Of a stretch of 64,000 nucleotides of DNA, positions 41,372 through 51,289 are shown one piece after another (the first letter of the stretch is position 1; the number at the start of each line of letters is the position of its first letter). The translations under genes were made by a program, and so were the position numbers. The DNA is from Clostridia bacterium (lineage in GTDB: Bacteria; Bacillota; Clostridia; Oscillospirales; CAG-272): assembly GCA_017399105.1 (NCBI GenBank), contig JAFQEJ010000012.1, positions 1-64,000 of the forward strand. Reading direction: 5' to 3'. Below the pieces are notes generated by a model, which had not been told where the DNA came from, did no database searches, and saw only the letters and a program-made list of their open reading frames with translations.

Positions 41372-43192
41372 TTATTTTAAAATCACGCCCGAGAGCGGTT
41401 CGATGGTCACATTCTCCGAGATGCGGCGCTTGGCAATGAGCTCGCGTTTGGTGCCGTTGATGGGACATGTGATCGGTGTATCACCGGCGTTGACTGCGAC
41501 GGTAAGCTTATCACGCTTGAAGGCAAAGAATCCGTCCTTGGCGGCAATAACACGGAAGTCTCCCTCGGCGAAGGTCTTCTCTTCCCTGCGAATACAGCCA
41601 ATCATGCGAAACCAATCGACAAGAGAGGCTTCCTCTCTATCCCAGGGATAGGGAAGTCGGTTGAAGGGATCGCGGTAGCCTTCCATGCCTGCCTCGTCGC
41701 CATAGTAGATGCAGGGGACACCGGGCAGCGTTGAAAGCAGAAGCCAGGCAAGCTTCAGCCGTGCAATGCCGAGACTGCGCTCTCCCTCGGTCATGCGTGC
41801 TGAAGAAAGCTCCGCATTGGTTCGGTCGCCTGCAGGACTGCCGCCGAGGATGGTAAGAATTCGTTCGGTATCGTGCGTACCGAGGAAGTTCATGAGCACA
41901 TCCGAGACGCATTTGGGATAATGCTCGTAAAGACAGCGGCTGACACGTGAAAGGTTGTCGCTGTCCTTCCTAAGAACGAAGTTGATAACTGCATCCTTGA
42001 GAGGATAGTTCATCACCGAATCCAACTCCCCTCCAAGAAGGTATTCGCGACGGATGTCATAGGCAATTTTATTGGAGGCATCCTCCCAGACTTCGCCCAG
42101 AAGAAGTGCGTCGGGATTTTCAGCTTTCACAGCGGCACGAAGCTCGCGTACAAAGTCATCGGGAAGCTCATCTGCCACATCCAGCCGCCAGCCCGAAATG
42201 CCACGTCTGAGATACTGCCGTGCAATACCGTCCTCACCGCATATGTATTCGCGGTAGGAACTGCTTGCTTCATTGATCGAGGGAAGCACCTTCACTCCCC
42301 ACCAGCAGTCGTAATCGTCTGGATAGTTTTTGAAGCTGTACCATTCGGCATAAGGAGATGTTTTCGACTGATAGGCGCCGAGGCTGTCATATCTGCCAAA
42401 TCGATTAAAATAGCGGCTGTCGGCACCGGTATGGTTGAAGACGCCATCGAGGATGACACGGATCCCCCGTTTTTTCGCTTCATCAAGGAGCAGATCGAGA
42501 GCAGAATCGCCGCCCAGAAGCGGATCGACATGCTCAAAATCGCCGGTATCATAACGGTGATTGGAGGCTGCCTCAAAGATCGGATTGAGGTAGATGCAGC
42601 TGACACCGAGGGAAGCAATGTAGTCAAGCTTTGATGCAATCCCCTCCAGATCACCTCCGAAAAAAACATTATTCGCCACCGGAGCGCCGGGATATTCACC
42701 ATACTGAGGGATGCTGTTATCCCAGTCGGAATCGAGATATGCACCCTCTCGAACCTGATGATTGCCGGCGCGGCAGAAGCGGTCGGGAAAAATCTGGTAC
42801 ATAATACCGCCGCGCAGCCATTTCGGAGTATCAAAATCGGGGGCGTGCACGGTGAGCTGAAAAATATCGCCGCCGTCCCGCTGATTGGGAAAGCTCTGCT
42901 CTCCCTTCGTACTGCCGTAGGTGATGCGGTAAAAATAAAGTCCGATTTCATCGAGCGGGAGCTCAGCGGTGTAATAATCACGGGAATCCTCGAGCCGCTT
43001 CCAGATCAGAGGGTATTCGGCAGCGGAACAGTTATCTCTCCAAAGCCACAGGATCGGATCTGAGGCGCCCACATTTCGCGGAATATAAACCTCAAGGGTA
43101 AGAGTCACACCTGCCGGGAACGCTCCGTAGATGCTTACATCTCTGCCATTGATACGTTTCCGCAGGTCATATCTGTCTTTATGCAGTCTCAT
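41372..43192 (-). CDS. GH13 alpha-glucosidase/neopullulanase-type enzyme
   Basis: A 606-residue alpha-amylase-family enzyme with an N-terminal beta domain (about 1-125) and the catalytic barrel. The catalytic residues are visible: nucleophile Asp in GWRLDVADEL, acid Glu in LLGEVWEDA and the third Asp in FLGTHDTERIL. MYQIFPDRF and VFFGGDLEGI place it with the cyclomaltodextrinase/neopullulanase subfamily. It has no signal peptide, so it acts on intracellular maltodextrin or glycogen. Its ATG overlaps the glgP stop by 4 bp, implying joint breakdown of glycogen. Confidence 0.9.
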   Translation of the reverse strand: MRLHKDRYDLRKRINGRDVSIYGAFPAGVTLTLEVYIPRNVGASDPILWLWRDNCSAAEYPLIWKRLEDSRDYYTAELPLDEIGLYFYRITYGSTKGEQSFPNQRDGGDIFQLTVHAPDFDTPKWLRGGIMYQIFPDRFCRAGNHQVREGAYLDSDWDNSIPQYGEYPGAPVANNVFFGGDLEGIASKLDYIASLGVSCIYLNPIFEAASNHRYDTGDFEHVDPLLGGDSALDLLLDEAKKRGIRVILDGVFNHTGADSRYFNRFGRYDSLGAYQSKTSPYAEWYSFKNYPDDYDCWWGVKVLPSINEASSSYREYICGEDGIARQYLRRGISGWRLDVADELPDDFVRELRAAVKAENPDALLLGEVWEDASNKIAYDIRREYLLGGELDSVMNYPLKDAVINFVLRKDSDNLSRVSRCLYEHYPKCVSDVLMNFLGTHDTERILTILGGSPAGDRTNAELSSARMTEGERSLGIARLKLAWLLLSTLPGVPCIYYGDEAGMEGYRDPFNRLPYPWDREEASLVDWFRMIGCIRREEKTFAEGDFRVIAAKDGFFAFKRDKLTVAVNAGDTPITCPINGTKRELIAKRRISENVTIEPLSGVILK

Positions 43193-45621
43193 TTTTTCGG
43201 GGTGACAGGCTTGATATGCCAAATGTTGTCGGCATATTCTCCGATGCTTCGATCGGCTGCGAATCTGCCTGCCGATGCGATATTGATCAGTGCCATCCGC
43301 TGCCAGCGCTCACGATCCTCGTAGGCACTCAGCATAAGATCGTGGACATGGCTGTAGGAATCAAAATCTGCCATGCACATATAAGGATCGGCGACACCGT
43401 GACCCGAGAGGAGATATTGGAAGAGTCCCTCAAAGCTCACACCGTCAAAGCCGATATTGAGCTGATCGACAGCAGAACGCAGACGGTCGCTGTTTCTGTA
43501 ATATGAAGGTGCCGAGTAACCGTTCTTCCAGAGCTCCTCCACCTGAGCAGTCTCCATGCCAAAGATATAAATGTTTTCGGGACCTACTGCTTCGTGCATC
43601 TCCACATTGGCACCGTCAAGGGTTCCGATGGTAAGTGCGCCGTTGATCATGAACTTCATATTGCTGGTACCGCTGGCTTCCTTGCCGGCAAGTGAGATCT
43701 GTTCGCTGATCTCCGCCGAGGGGATGAGCACTTCGGCAAGCGAAACATTGTAGTCCTCCATGAAAACCACACGGAGCTTTTCGCGCATGCGGGGATTTTT
43801 TTCGATGTCCTCACCGATGCAGTAGATGAGCTTGATAATCTCCTTGGCGAGATAATAGCCGGGAGCCGCCTTCGCCGCGAATATATAGGTCTGGGGACGG
43901 ATATCCAGATTGGGATTCTCGAGAAGCGCGGTATAGGTGCTGATAATGTTGAGGGCGTTCAGAAGCTGACGCTTATACTCATGAAGGCGCTTGATCTGCA
44001 CATCGAAAATCGATGTGGGATCGATGACACGGCCGCTCTTTACCTTCACATAGGCAGCAAAGCTTTCCTTATTACTGCTCTTGATCTCATCCAGCTTTGC
44101 AAGCACCGCTTTATCGTCCTTGAATTTCAGGAAATCGGCAAGACGCTCGGGTTCATGGCGGTAGGCACTGCCGATGCAGTCATCGAGAAGCGATGCAAGC
44201 CCCGGATTGGAATAGCAAAGCCAGCGGCGATGAGCGATACCGTTTGTAACATTGGTGAATTTATCGGGAGTATTTTTGTAGAAATCGTGGAAAACCGTCT
44301 TCTTGAGGATATCCGAATGAAGCATGGAGACACCGTTGACACGGTATGAGCCCACAACGCTGAGATTCGCCATGCGAACCTGATTGTAGCCAACCACAGC
44401 CATGCGTGAGATGCGGTCCCAGTCACCGGGATAGAGCTTCCATAAATCGGCACATAGACGGCGGTTGATCTCACAGACGATCATATGAACACGGGGAAGC
44501 TTGATGCGGAAGAGGTCTTCATTCCATGCTTCCAGCGCCTCCGGCATAACCGTGTGATTGGTGTAGCTGAAGACATGACGGCAGACATTCCATGCATCCT
44601 CCCAGGAATAAGAGTAGACATCGAGCAGAATGCGCATCAGCTCGGGAATGCAGAGAGCGGGATGGGTATCGTTCAGGTGGATAGATACCTTATCGGCAAA
44701 GTTGGCAAGGGTACCGTATAGGGCGAGATGGTCGGCAACAATGCTCTGAAGGGCAGCCGAGCAGAGGAAATACTGCTGGGTAAGGCGCAGGAGCTTGCCT
44801 TCCTCGTGGTTATCCGAAGGATAGAGTACCTTGGAGATGGTCTCTGCGGCAGTATTCTCCTCAACTGCCTTCATATACTGTCCCTGAGTGAAGAGATTCA
44901 TATTGAAGCTGACAATATCCTTGGCACGCCAGAGACGCAGAACATTGACTGCCTCGCTGTCGGCACCGGACACCATCATATCGTAGGGGATTGCCTGCAC
45001 CTCATCATAATCATCATGCATGATGCGGCACTGTCCGTTTACCCACTCCTCATGAATCTTACCGCCGAAGCGTACAGAGCAGGATTTATCGGTACGGGGA
45101 GTCAGCCAGACCTCGCCGCCGGGCATCCAGGTATCGGGCAGCTCAATCTGCATACCGTCTACAATCTTCTGCTTAAAGAAGCCATATTCATAACAGATGG
45201 AGTGTCCTGTTGCCGGATAGCCTAGTGTGGTGAGCGAATCCATGAAGCAGGCTGCAAGACGACCAAGACCGCCATTGCCAAGTGCTGCATCGGGCTCGCG
45301 GGAATAGATGCTGTCAAGACTGACACCGAATTTTGAGAGGGCTTCGGTATAAATTTCTTCCATGCCGAGATTGCGCAGGTTATTCTTCAGCGATCTGCCA
45401 ATGAGAAATTCCATGCACATATAGTATACGCGCTTGGCACGCTGCTTCTTGGTACGGTCGCGGAATTCGCTTCGCATCTGAGTCAGCACGTCTCGTACAG
45501 TCATGATGACCGTTTTATAGATCTGTTCTTCTCCCGCTTCTTCGGGAGTAATGCCGTAAAAACGAGCCAGCTTCAGCTCAATAGCTTCGGAAAGCTGCTT
45601 TGCGGTAAGTTCCGGTTTCAT
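43189..45621 (-). CDS. glgP: Glycogen/alpha-glucan phosphorylase
   Basis: An 810-residue enzyme that releases glucose-1-phosphate from glycogen using pyridoxal phosphate. Recognisable are EPDAALGNGGLGRLAACFMD and the cofactor region EASGTSNMKFMINGALTIGT, with the PLP lysine in its family position outside that block. The start at 45621 has GGAGG 9 bp upstream; a longer frame to 45687 lacks a site. It is coupled to the GH13 gene by a 4-bp overlap. Confidence 0.96.
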   Translation of the reverse strand: MKPELTAKQLSEAIELKLARFYGITPEEAGEEQIYKTVIMTVRDVLTQMRSEFRDRTKKQRAKRVYYMCMEFLIGRSLKNNLRNLGMEEIYTEALSKFGVSLDSIYSREPDAALGNGGLGRLAACFMDSLTTLGYPATGHSICYEYGFFKQKIVDGMQIELPDTWMPGGEVWLTPRTDKSCSVRFGGKIHEEWVNGQCRIMHDDYDEVQAIPYDMMVSGADSEAVNVLRLWRAKDIVSFNMNLFTQGQYMKAVEENTAAETISKVLYPSDNHEEGKLLRLTQQYFLCSAALQSIVADHLALYGTLANFADKVSIHLNDTHPALCIPELMRILLDVYSYSWEDAWNVCRHVFSYTNHTVMPEALEAWNEDLFRIKLPRVHMIVCEINRRLCADLWKLYPGDWDRISRMAVVGYNQVRMANLSVVGSYRVNGVSMLHSDILKKTVFHDFYKNTPDKFTNVTNGIAHRRWLCYSNPGLASLLDDCIGSAYRHEPERLADFLKFKDDKAVLAKLDEIKSSNKESFAAYVKVKSGRVIDPTSIFDVQIKRLHEYKRQLLNALNIISTYTALLENPNLDIRPQTYIFAAKAAPGYYLAKEIIKLIYCIGEDIEKNPRMREKLRVVFMEDYNVSLAEVLIPSAEISEQISLAGKEASGTSNMKFMINGALTIGTLDGANVEMHEAVGPENIYIFGMETAQVEELWKNGYSAPSYYRNSDRLRSAVDQLNIGFDGVSFEGLFQYLLSGHGVADPYMCMADFDSYSHVHDLMLSAYEDRERWQRMALINIASAGRFAADRSIGEYADNIWHIKPVTPKK

Positions 45622-45782
45622 ATAATGAGGTACCTCCGGGGTGATTAGAATTACTTTACTATTATAGCATATTCGTTCGCCGTTCATTTTTAGAGATGTG
45701 TTAACTTTCTTTAGATATTATTTGAACGAGCATGTCAAATTAATGGCATAGACAGCATGTTGCACATTTATTTATAAAATGA

Positions 45783-45811
45783 TTGACAAACAGATCAGCA
45801 TACTGTATAAT
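45783..45811 (+). promoter_or_regulatory. Promoter of the GH127 gene
   Basis: TTGACA (45783-45788) and TATAAT (45806-45811) with a 17-bp spacer, 47 bp before the start codon. Confidence 0.85.
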
Positions 45812-45824
45812 ATCGGTATATATA

Positions 45825-45839
45825 TATAACGTCGTTATA
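45825..45839. promoter_or_regulatory. Palindromic operator of the GH127 gene
   Basis: TATAACGTCGTTATA is a 15-bp inverted repeat (7-bp arms) about 14 bp after the -10 box, where a LacI- or GntR-type repressor would block transcription. No regulator gene is adjacent. Confidence 0.55.
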
Positions 45840-45858
45840 ACAAATGGAGGAATTGATC

Positions 45859-48800
45859 ATGAGAAGAGCTCTGCGAAGCCGATTACTTTTCATTTTGATT
45901 TTTACAATGCTCACCGCAGCATGGATTCCACTGACGGCAAGCAGTGCCGATGACGCAGTTATGGCACTGGATTTTACCAAGCTGCCCGACAATACGGAAA
46001 TCATCAATGGCAGCATATCGGTTGAAAAAAATGCTCTGAAGGAGGAAGCCGTCCTCACAGTTTCAAAAGAGAGCGGCGGTGCAGTCGCAATCCCTCTGGA
46101 GAAGTCCACAGGTGACAGCTTAACCATTGCAGGCTGGTTCAAGGTTGGTACAGATACCGCCAAAAATGCCGCCATGCTGGAGCTGTACCGTGATAAAGAT
46201 AACTTTATCACGGTCATTCCCTACAGCACAAAATACCACAACGGTTTATCGGTGCGGCTTACTGTCGGCGGCACAAAGCTGAGAGGGGCTCAGTCTGCCG
46301 ATAACATCCTCAATCGAGGCAGCAATACCTCGGTGTCTCCCGCACTCCCCAAGGCAGAAGGACTGCTTCCCCTTTATGATGCATGGGCGCATTATGCCTA
46401 TGTACTAACGCCCGAGGGATTATCCTATTATGTCAACGGAAATCTCCGCGCGGTCTATAAGAGTAAGCTTGATATTTCTTCGCTCACAGACAGCGGCGCA
46501 AAGCTGGTTCTCGGAGCTTCACTTGCCGATGACTGCGACGGCTTCGTGGGAGCCTTTTCCGATCTGCGTCTTTATGATACCGCACTTGACGGAGAGGCAT
46601 TGAAGGGTGCATATCATTTCGGTTACATGGATTTTCTGACCGCCTCCTATGATTTCGAGGATGGCACTGCCGAGACGGTACGCGGCTATAACGGAACACT
46701 TGCGGGTAATGCAAAAATCGGAAAGGCTTATGACAGCGAATCCAATGTGCTGATTCTCGACGGCAGCCGCCTTGACGGAACCAACGCCACCGCCAGTGCT
46801 ATGATCATTCCTCCCAAAACATTACTCGGTCACGGAAATTTTACCATTTCCTTTGATGTCTGCACCGACAGTAATACAGCTGCTTATGCCTATATAATGT
46901 CTTTTGCACCGAACAGCTCCCAGATGTTTCTTCTCGGCGCCCGTTTTGCCGGCGGTCCTTCAACGCTTCTGAAATTCACGAGACAACTTTCTGTCAAGGA
47001 ATATCATTGTTCAATCCCGACCACCTATGATACATGGGAGAGAATCACAATTTCACTGGACGGCAAAACCTGCTGCATCTATGTAAACGGTGTACTCGCA
47101 GCAAAAAATGAAGACTTTGTCTACAGCGATTCGATCTTCTGGAACGGAAAGAGCCCTCTTGCTTTCGGTAAGCTGGATTATTTCAACGACACCCCTTATA
47201 TGGGTGCCATCGACAACATTAAAATCTGGTCATATGCACTCAGCGAATCGGATGTTTATGCCGAAAACGGACTGATTGCCGATGATATGGAAGCCATTGA
47301 AGGTCAGATTGATTCGCTCAGCTTGAATTATGATCCCATGCTGCCGGTTCTCCCCTACACCTATCAGCTTGATCAGGGTGTACGTGTAGAGTGGAGCACA
47401 GATCATCCCGAGATGATCAGCAGAGAGGGGCTGATCATCCCTCCGAAGGAAGCAACTCCCGTAAAGGTTACCGCAACACTCCTGCGTGGTGAAGCTTCTG
47501 TCACAAAAATCTTTGACATCACCGTTGCATCTGCAAGCTCGGATACTCAGTTTGCCATGACAGGTACGCCCCTCTCCGATGTTTCCTTTACCGAGGATTC
47601 GCATTACAAGGAGCTGATGACGGCAAATCTCGACTATATGATGAGTCTCAGTACCGAGCGTCTGCTGTATAATTACCGCAAAACAGCCGGACTTGATACA
47701 GGCGGATATGAAAGCTACACAGGCTGGATCACAGAAACCGGCGGCGGCGCGGGTCAGTTTGAAGGCATGTACATCACTGCTCTTGCAAAGGCTTCGCAGA
47801 CTATGCCCGATTATACCTACGAGGGTGAAAGCGTGCTCGAAAGGCTGACCTATATGATAGGTGAGCTTGTAAAATGCCGCGACGCTTATGCAGAGAAATA
47901 TCCCGATGAAGCAGGCTACATCGGAGCGATTCCGGTTGACTGCTACGACGGTCTTGCTGAGGGACGCACTGTATCCAAAGAGGGCGTCGCGGTTTGGGTT
48001 CCCTGGTACATGATTCACAAGACCTTTGAGATGGAATATGCGGTCTATGCTTATGCAGCCGATGAGAATCTGCGTCAGATTGCCTATGACATGATGGACA
48101 GACATGCAAGCTGGTGCGCGAAAAAGATGGATTCCTACACCGCCGAGCAAATTGAAACCATCCGCACCATCGAATACGGCGGTATGCCCGAGGTGCTCAA
48201 TCAGATCTACGGTGCAACCGGTAATCCCGATCACTACCGCGCGGCATATTATTTTACCAACCGTTCGCTGCTCGATCCCATTTACAACAATGTGGACGTG
48301 CTGAAGGGACTTCACGCCAACACCACCATTCCGAAATTCCTTGGCTGTGCGGCAGCTTATGAGGCTACCGGTATTGAGTATTACAAAACAATCTGCATCA
48401 ACGCCTTTGAGATGATATACAGCCGTATTTACGCCAACGGCAGTACCAGCAATACCGAACACTGGTTTGACGATCCGGGTGAGCTGGAGACCGACTGGGA
48501 CACCTCGGAAACCTGTGTCTCCTACAATATGCTTAAGCTGACCGATTATCTCTACCGCTGGACGGGCGATGTGAAATATCTTGACTATTTTGAGACAACA
48601 CTCATCAATCACATTCTCACCTCCATGGATCCCAATACCGGTCTCAAGACCTATTATGTTCCCACGCAGTTCGGTCTGCATAAATGCTATCATACCCCCG
48701 ACACCAGCTTCTACTGCTGTGCCTGCACCGGCATGGAGAGCTTTGCAAAGCTTTCCTACGGTCTCTACTACAAGGACGGGGACGATATCACGGTAGCACA

Positions 48801-49746
48801 GTACTTCCCTTCCACCTACCGTATAAACGATAATCTCACCATCACACAGAGTGAAGATTATCTGCTGACAGAACAGGCGACCTTCACGATCGAAGGAAGC
48901 GGAAATTTCACACTGCGCCTCCGTAATCCCAAGTGGTCAGAGAATGTAGAGCTTGTACTCAACGGTGAAACAATCGCAATCCCCTGCATCGACGGTTTCT
49001 ATGAAATCTCCCGCAAATGGAAGGATGGCGACAGTCTGCAAATACGTATTCCCTTCGATTACCGTCTGGAGTCACTGAACAGCACCACCAACCGCATGGC
49101 TCTCATGTATGGCCCCATGCTGCTGGTGCTCGATCTTGGCCCTAACGAGGAGATTGACATCACCTTCAGTCAGATTGGCAGTGACTACAAGGGCAAGATC
49201 GCTGACAGCATCAAGCTCCCCACAGCCGATATTTCTGCCAATATGACGCTCGGTTTCATCAAGGATCAGATGATATTTAATATGGAGAACACCAATCAGG
49301 GCAAGCTGAAATTCCGCCCCTTCTGGCAGCTTTTCCATAACCGGTACGGTATGTATGTCCACTACAGCTTTGGGGACGGTGCCGAAAAGACTGCCAAGGA
49401 CAAGGCTTCAGCGGTGGCAGGTGAAATCGATGCGGCAGCGGCGCTCTTTTCCGGTAAGCTATCGGCAGATGCGATTACCGCAGAGAATATCGATGCAATC
49501 CGCACTTTCTACACCTCCGTGAAGGAGGCATCGAGCGCGCTGGACGATATTGCACGGGCAAGGCTCCCTGAAGATGCAAAGCTGACGCTGAAAGCCATCG
49601 GAGCAGCCATCGATACTTACGATATCGGTAACGTAAACCTTAGCGGCTCGGACAATGTCGCTGTCATTGTCGGAATCGGCGGCGGTGCAGTTATTATCCT
49701 CGTAATTCTCGCAGTTGTACTGCTCAAAAAGAAGAAAAAAGCATAA
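45859..49746 (+). CDS. Giant membrane-anchored GH127 (DUF1680) glycosidase with LamG domains
   Basis: A 1295-residue exported protein. A signal peptide (about 1-29) precedes two LamG/concanavalin-like domains (about 35-240 and 255-470), an Ig-like segment (about 475-560) and a GH127-type (alpha/alpha)6 barrel. The GH127 metal-cysteine motif FYCCACTGMESF lies near 951-962 and a KCYH histidine before it. A C-terminal linker leads to one membrane helix and the tail KKKKKA, so it is held at the cell surface. GH127 enzymes release beta-L-arabinofuranose from plant glycans. It has its own promoter inside the glycogen region but is not a glycogen enzyme. Confidence 0.88.
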   Translation: MRRALRSRLLFILIFTMLTAAWIPLTASSADDAVMALDFTKLPDNTEIINGSISVEKNALKEEAVLTVSKESGGAVAIPLEKSTGDSLTIAGWFKVGTDTAKNAAMLELYRDKDNFITVIPYSTKYHNGLSVRLTVGGTKLRGAQSADNILNRGSNTSVSPALPKAEGLLPLYDAWAHYAYVLTPEGLSYYVNGNLRAVYKSKLDISSLTDSGAKLVLGASLADDCDGFVGAFSDLRLYDTALDGEALKGAYHFGYMDFLTASYDFEDGTAETVRGYNGTLAGNAKIGKAYDSESNVLILDGSRLDGTNATASAMIIPPKTLLGHGNFTISFDVCTDSNTAAYAYIMSFAPNSSQMFLLGARFAGGPSTLLKFTRQLSVKEYHCSIPTTYDTWERITISLDGKTCCIYVNGVLAAKNEDFVYSDSIFWNGKSPLAFGKLDYFNDTPYMGAIDNIKIWSYALSESDVYAENGLIADDMEAIEGQIDSLSLNYDPMLPVLPYTYQLDQGVRVEWSTDHPEMISREGLIIPPKEATPVKVTATLLRGEASVTKIFDITVASASSDTQFAMTGTPLSDVSFTEDSHYKELMTANLDYMMSLSTERLLYNYRKTAGLDTGGYESYTGWITETGGGAGQFEGMYITALAKASQTMPDYTYEGESVLERLTYMIGELVKCRDAYAEKYPDEAGYIGAIPVDCYDGLAEGRTVSKEGVAVWVPWYMIHKTFEMEYAVYAYAADENLRQIAYDMMDRHASWCAKKMDSYTAEQIETIRTIEYGGMPEVLNQIYGATGNPDHYRAAYYFTNRSLLDPIYNNVDVLKGLHANTTIPKFLGCAAAYEATGIEYYKTICINAFEMIYSRIYANGSTSNTEHWFDDPGELETDWDTSETCVSYNMLKLTDYLYRWTGDVKYLDYFETTLINHILTSMDPNTGLKTYYVPTQFGLHKCYHTPDTSFYCCACTGMESFAKLSYGLYYKDGDDITVAQYFPSTYRINDNLTITQSEDYLLTEQATFTIEGSGNFTLRLRNPKWSENVELVLNGETIAIPCIDGFYEISRKWKDGDSLQIRIPFDYRLESLNSTTNRMALMYGPMLLVLDLGPNEEIDITFSQIGSDYKGKIADSIKLPTADISANMTLGFIKDQMIFNMENTNQGKLKFRPFWQLFHNRYGMYVHYSFGDGAEKTAKDKASAVAGEIDAAAALFSGKLSADAITAENIDAIRTFYTSVKEASSALDDIARARLPEDAKLTLKAIGAAIDTYDIGNVNLSGSDNVAVIVGIGGGAVIILVILAVVLLKKKKKA

Positions 49747-49760
49747 CAAACAGCAAAAAA

Positions 49761-49795
49761 ATACGGACTGTCATTTTTAGCTTGACAGTCCGTAT
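49761..49795. terminator. Bidirectional terminator
   Basis: A perfect 13-bp stem (49761-49773 with 49783-49795) between the convergent GH127 and glgA genes, with A-rich and T-rich flanks on either side. Confidence 0.88.
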
Positions 49796-49802
49796 TTTTA
49801 TC

Positions 49803-51224
49803 TTACATCACCGATTCATAGAGCTTCACATACTGTGCTGAGCTTGCGTTCCAGGAGAAATCCATGGTGATAGCACGCTTCTGCAGCATATCCCATCGTG
49901 CGGCATCCTGTCGGATGTTGACAGCACGGCGGACGGTAAAGAGCATATCGTGAGCGTTATAGTGCGTGAAGGTGAAGCCATTGCCCTCTCCGGTCAGATC
50001 GTTAAGCGGCTTGATGGAGTCATAAAGACCGCCGGTTTCACGAACGATCGGAATGGCTGCATACCGGGAAGCAATCATCTGAGCAAGGCCGCAAGGTTCA
50101 CTCTTGGAGGGCATGAGGAAGAGGTCAGCTCCCGCATAAATACGCTTTGAGAGCGATTTATCGTATTTGATAAGCACAGCAGCCTGTTCCGGATATTTCG
50201 CGGCAAGTTCCTCGAAATACTGTTCATAAGCGAGATCTCCTGTACCGAGCATGACGAACTGGGCACCGTCAAGAAGAATATCCTCCATGACACACTGCAC
50301 CAGATCGAGACCTTTATGCGAAACAAGACGAGATATCATCGCGATCAGGGGAATTTCCTGATTGACCGGCAGTCCCAGCTCTGATTGCAGCGCTGCTTTG
50401 CAGGCAGCCTTTCCCGAAAGATCCTCAGCGGTAAAATTCTGCTCGATCTCGGGATCAAGGGTGGCATTGTAATATTCCATATCGATGCCGTTGAGGATAC
50501 CGCTGAGTTTGTATGCATTGTCACGGATGATGTAATGGAGTCCGCATGCGAAGGGTTCGTCCTTGATCTCCTCGGCATAATGGGGAGAAACTGTGGTCAG
50601 ACGGTCACAGCAGACAATGGCTCCCTTTGTCAGATTGAGTGCCCCGTCATATTCAACGATACTTCGATCCCATGCGTTGAGGGCGAAGATGTCTCCCATG
50701 GTACGGATATCATAGATCCCCTGATAAGCGATATTATGGATGGTGTAGATCGCCTTAATATCAGCGTATTCATCGATATGGTTATAATTGCGCTTGAGAT
50801 AGATAACTGAAAGCGCACACTGCCAGTCGTTGGCATGAAGTACATCGGGGAAAAAGGAAACAGCAGGCATCATTTCGAGGATGGCACGGCAGAAAAAGGC
50901 ATAACGCTCACCATCATCATAACTGCCGTACATGGAAGCACGCTTGAAGTAGTATTCATTATCGAGGAAGTAGAAGGTCACGCCGTCATGCACCAGCGTT
51001 TTGATGCCGCAGTATTGATTGCGCCAGGAGAGCTTCACATTGATCTCGGCTGCAGTAGTCATCTGCTCTCGGAAGCGCGTCGGGATTGAGCTGTAGAGGG
51101 GCATTACCACACGGACATCATGCCCTGCTCTCACCAGCGCCGCAGGGAGCGATCCTGCCACATCAGCAAGTCCTCCCGTGGAGGCGAAGGGCAGCGCTTC
51201 GGAGGCTGCATATAAAATTTTCAT
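49803..51224 (-). CDS. glgA: Glycogen synthase
   Basis: A 473-residue GT5-family enzyme that adds glucose from ADP-glucose to glycogen. The N-terminal glucan-site motif, KTGGL in the E. coli enzyme, reads STGGL here (residues 15-19), followed by ADVAGSLP. The C-terminal donor site MPSKSEPCGLAQMIASRYAA carries the retaining-GT glutamate. Length is normal. It is the last gene of the glgB-glgC-glgD-glgA run, 65 bp after glgD. Confidence 0.95.
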   Translation of the reverse strand: MKILYAASEALPFASTGGLADVAGSLPAALVRAGHDVRVVMPLYSSIPTRFREQMTTAAEINVKLSWRNQYCGIKTLVHDGVTFYFLDNEYYFKRASMYGSYDDGERYAFFCRAILEMMPAVSFFPDVLHANDWQCALSVIYLKRNYNHIDEYADIKAIYTIHNIAYQGIYDIRTMGDIFALNAWDRSIVEYDGALNLTKGAIVCCDRLTTVSPHYAEEIKDEPFACGLHYIIRDNAYKLSGILNGIDMEYYNATLDPEIEQNFTAEDLSGKAACKAALQSELGLPVNQEIPLIAMISRLVSHKGLDLVQCVMEDILLDGAQFVMLGTGDLAYEQYFEELAAKYPEQAAVLIKYDKSLSKRIYAGADLFLMPSKSEPCGLAQMIASRYAAIPIVRETGGLYDSIKPLNDLTGEGNGFTFTHYNAHDMLFTVRRAVNIRQDAARWDMLQKRAITMDFSWNASSAQYVKLYESVM

Positions 51225-51289
51225 ATAGTTCTCGCTTTCTTTAGATCATTTTGCTTTTGTTTTCGACAAGCGGTATCATATGCACGCTG

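Noticed and set aside
47230..48693. 487-codon minus-strand ORF
   Set aside because: Antisense inside the GH127 gene; no family features.
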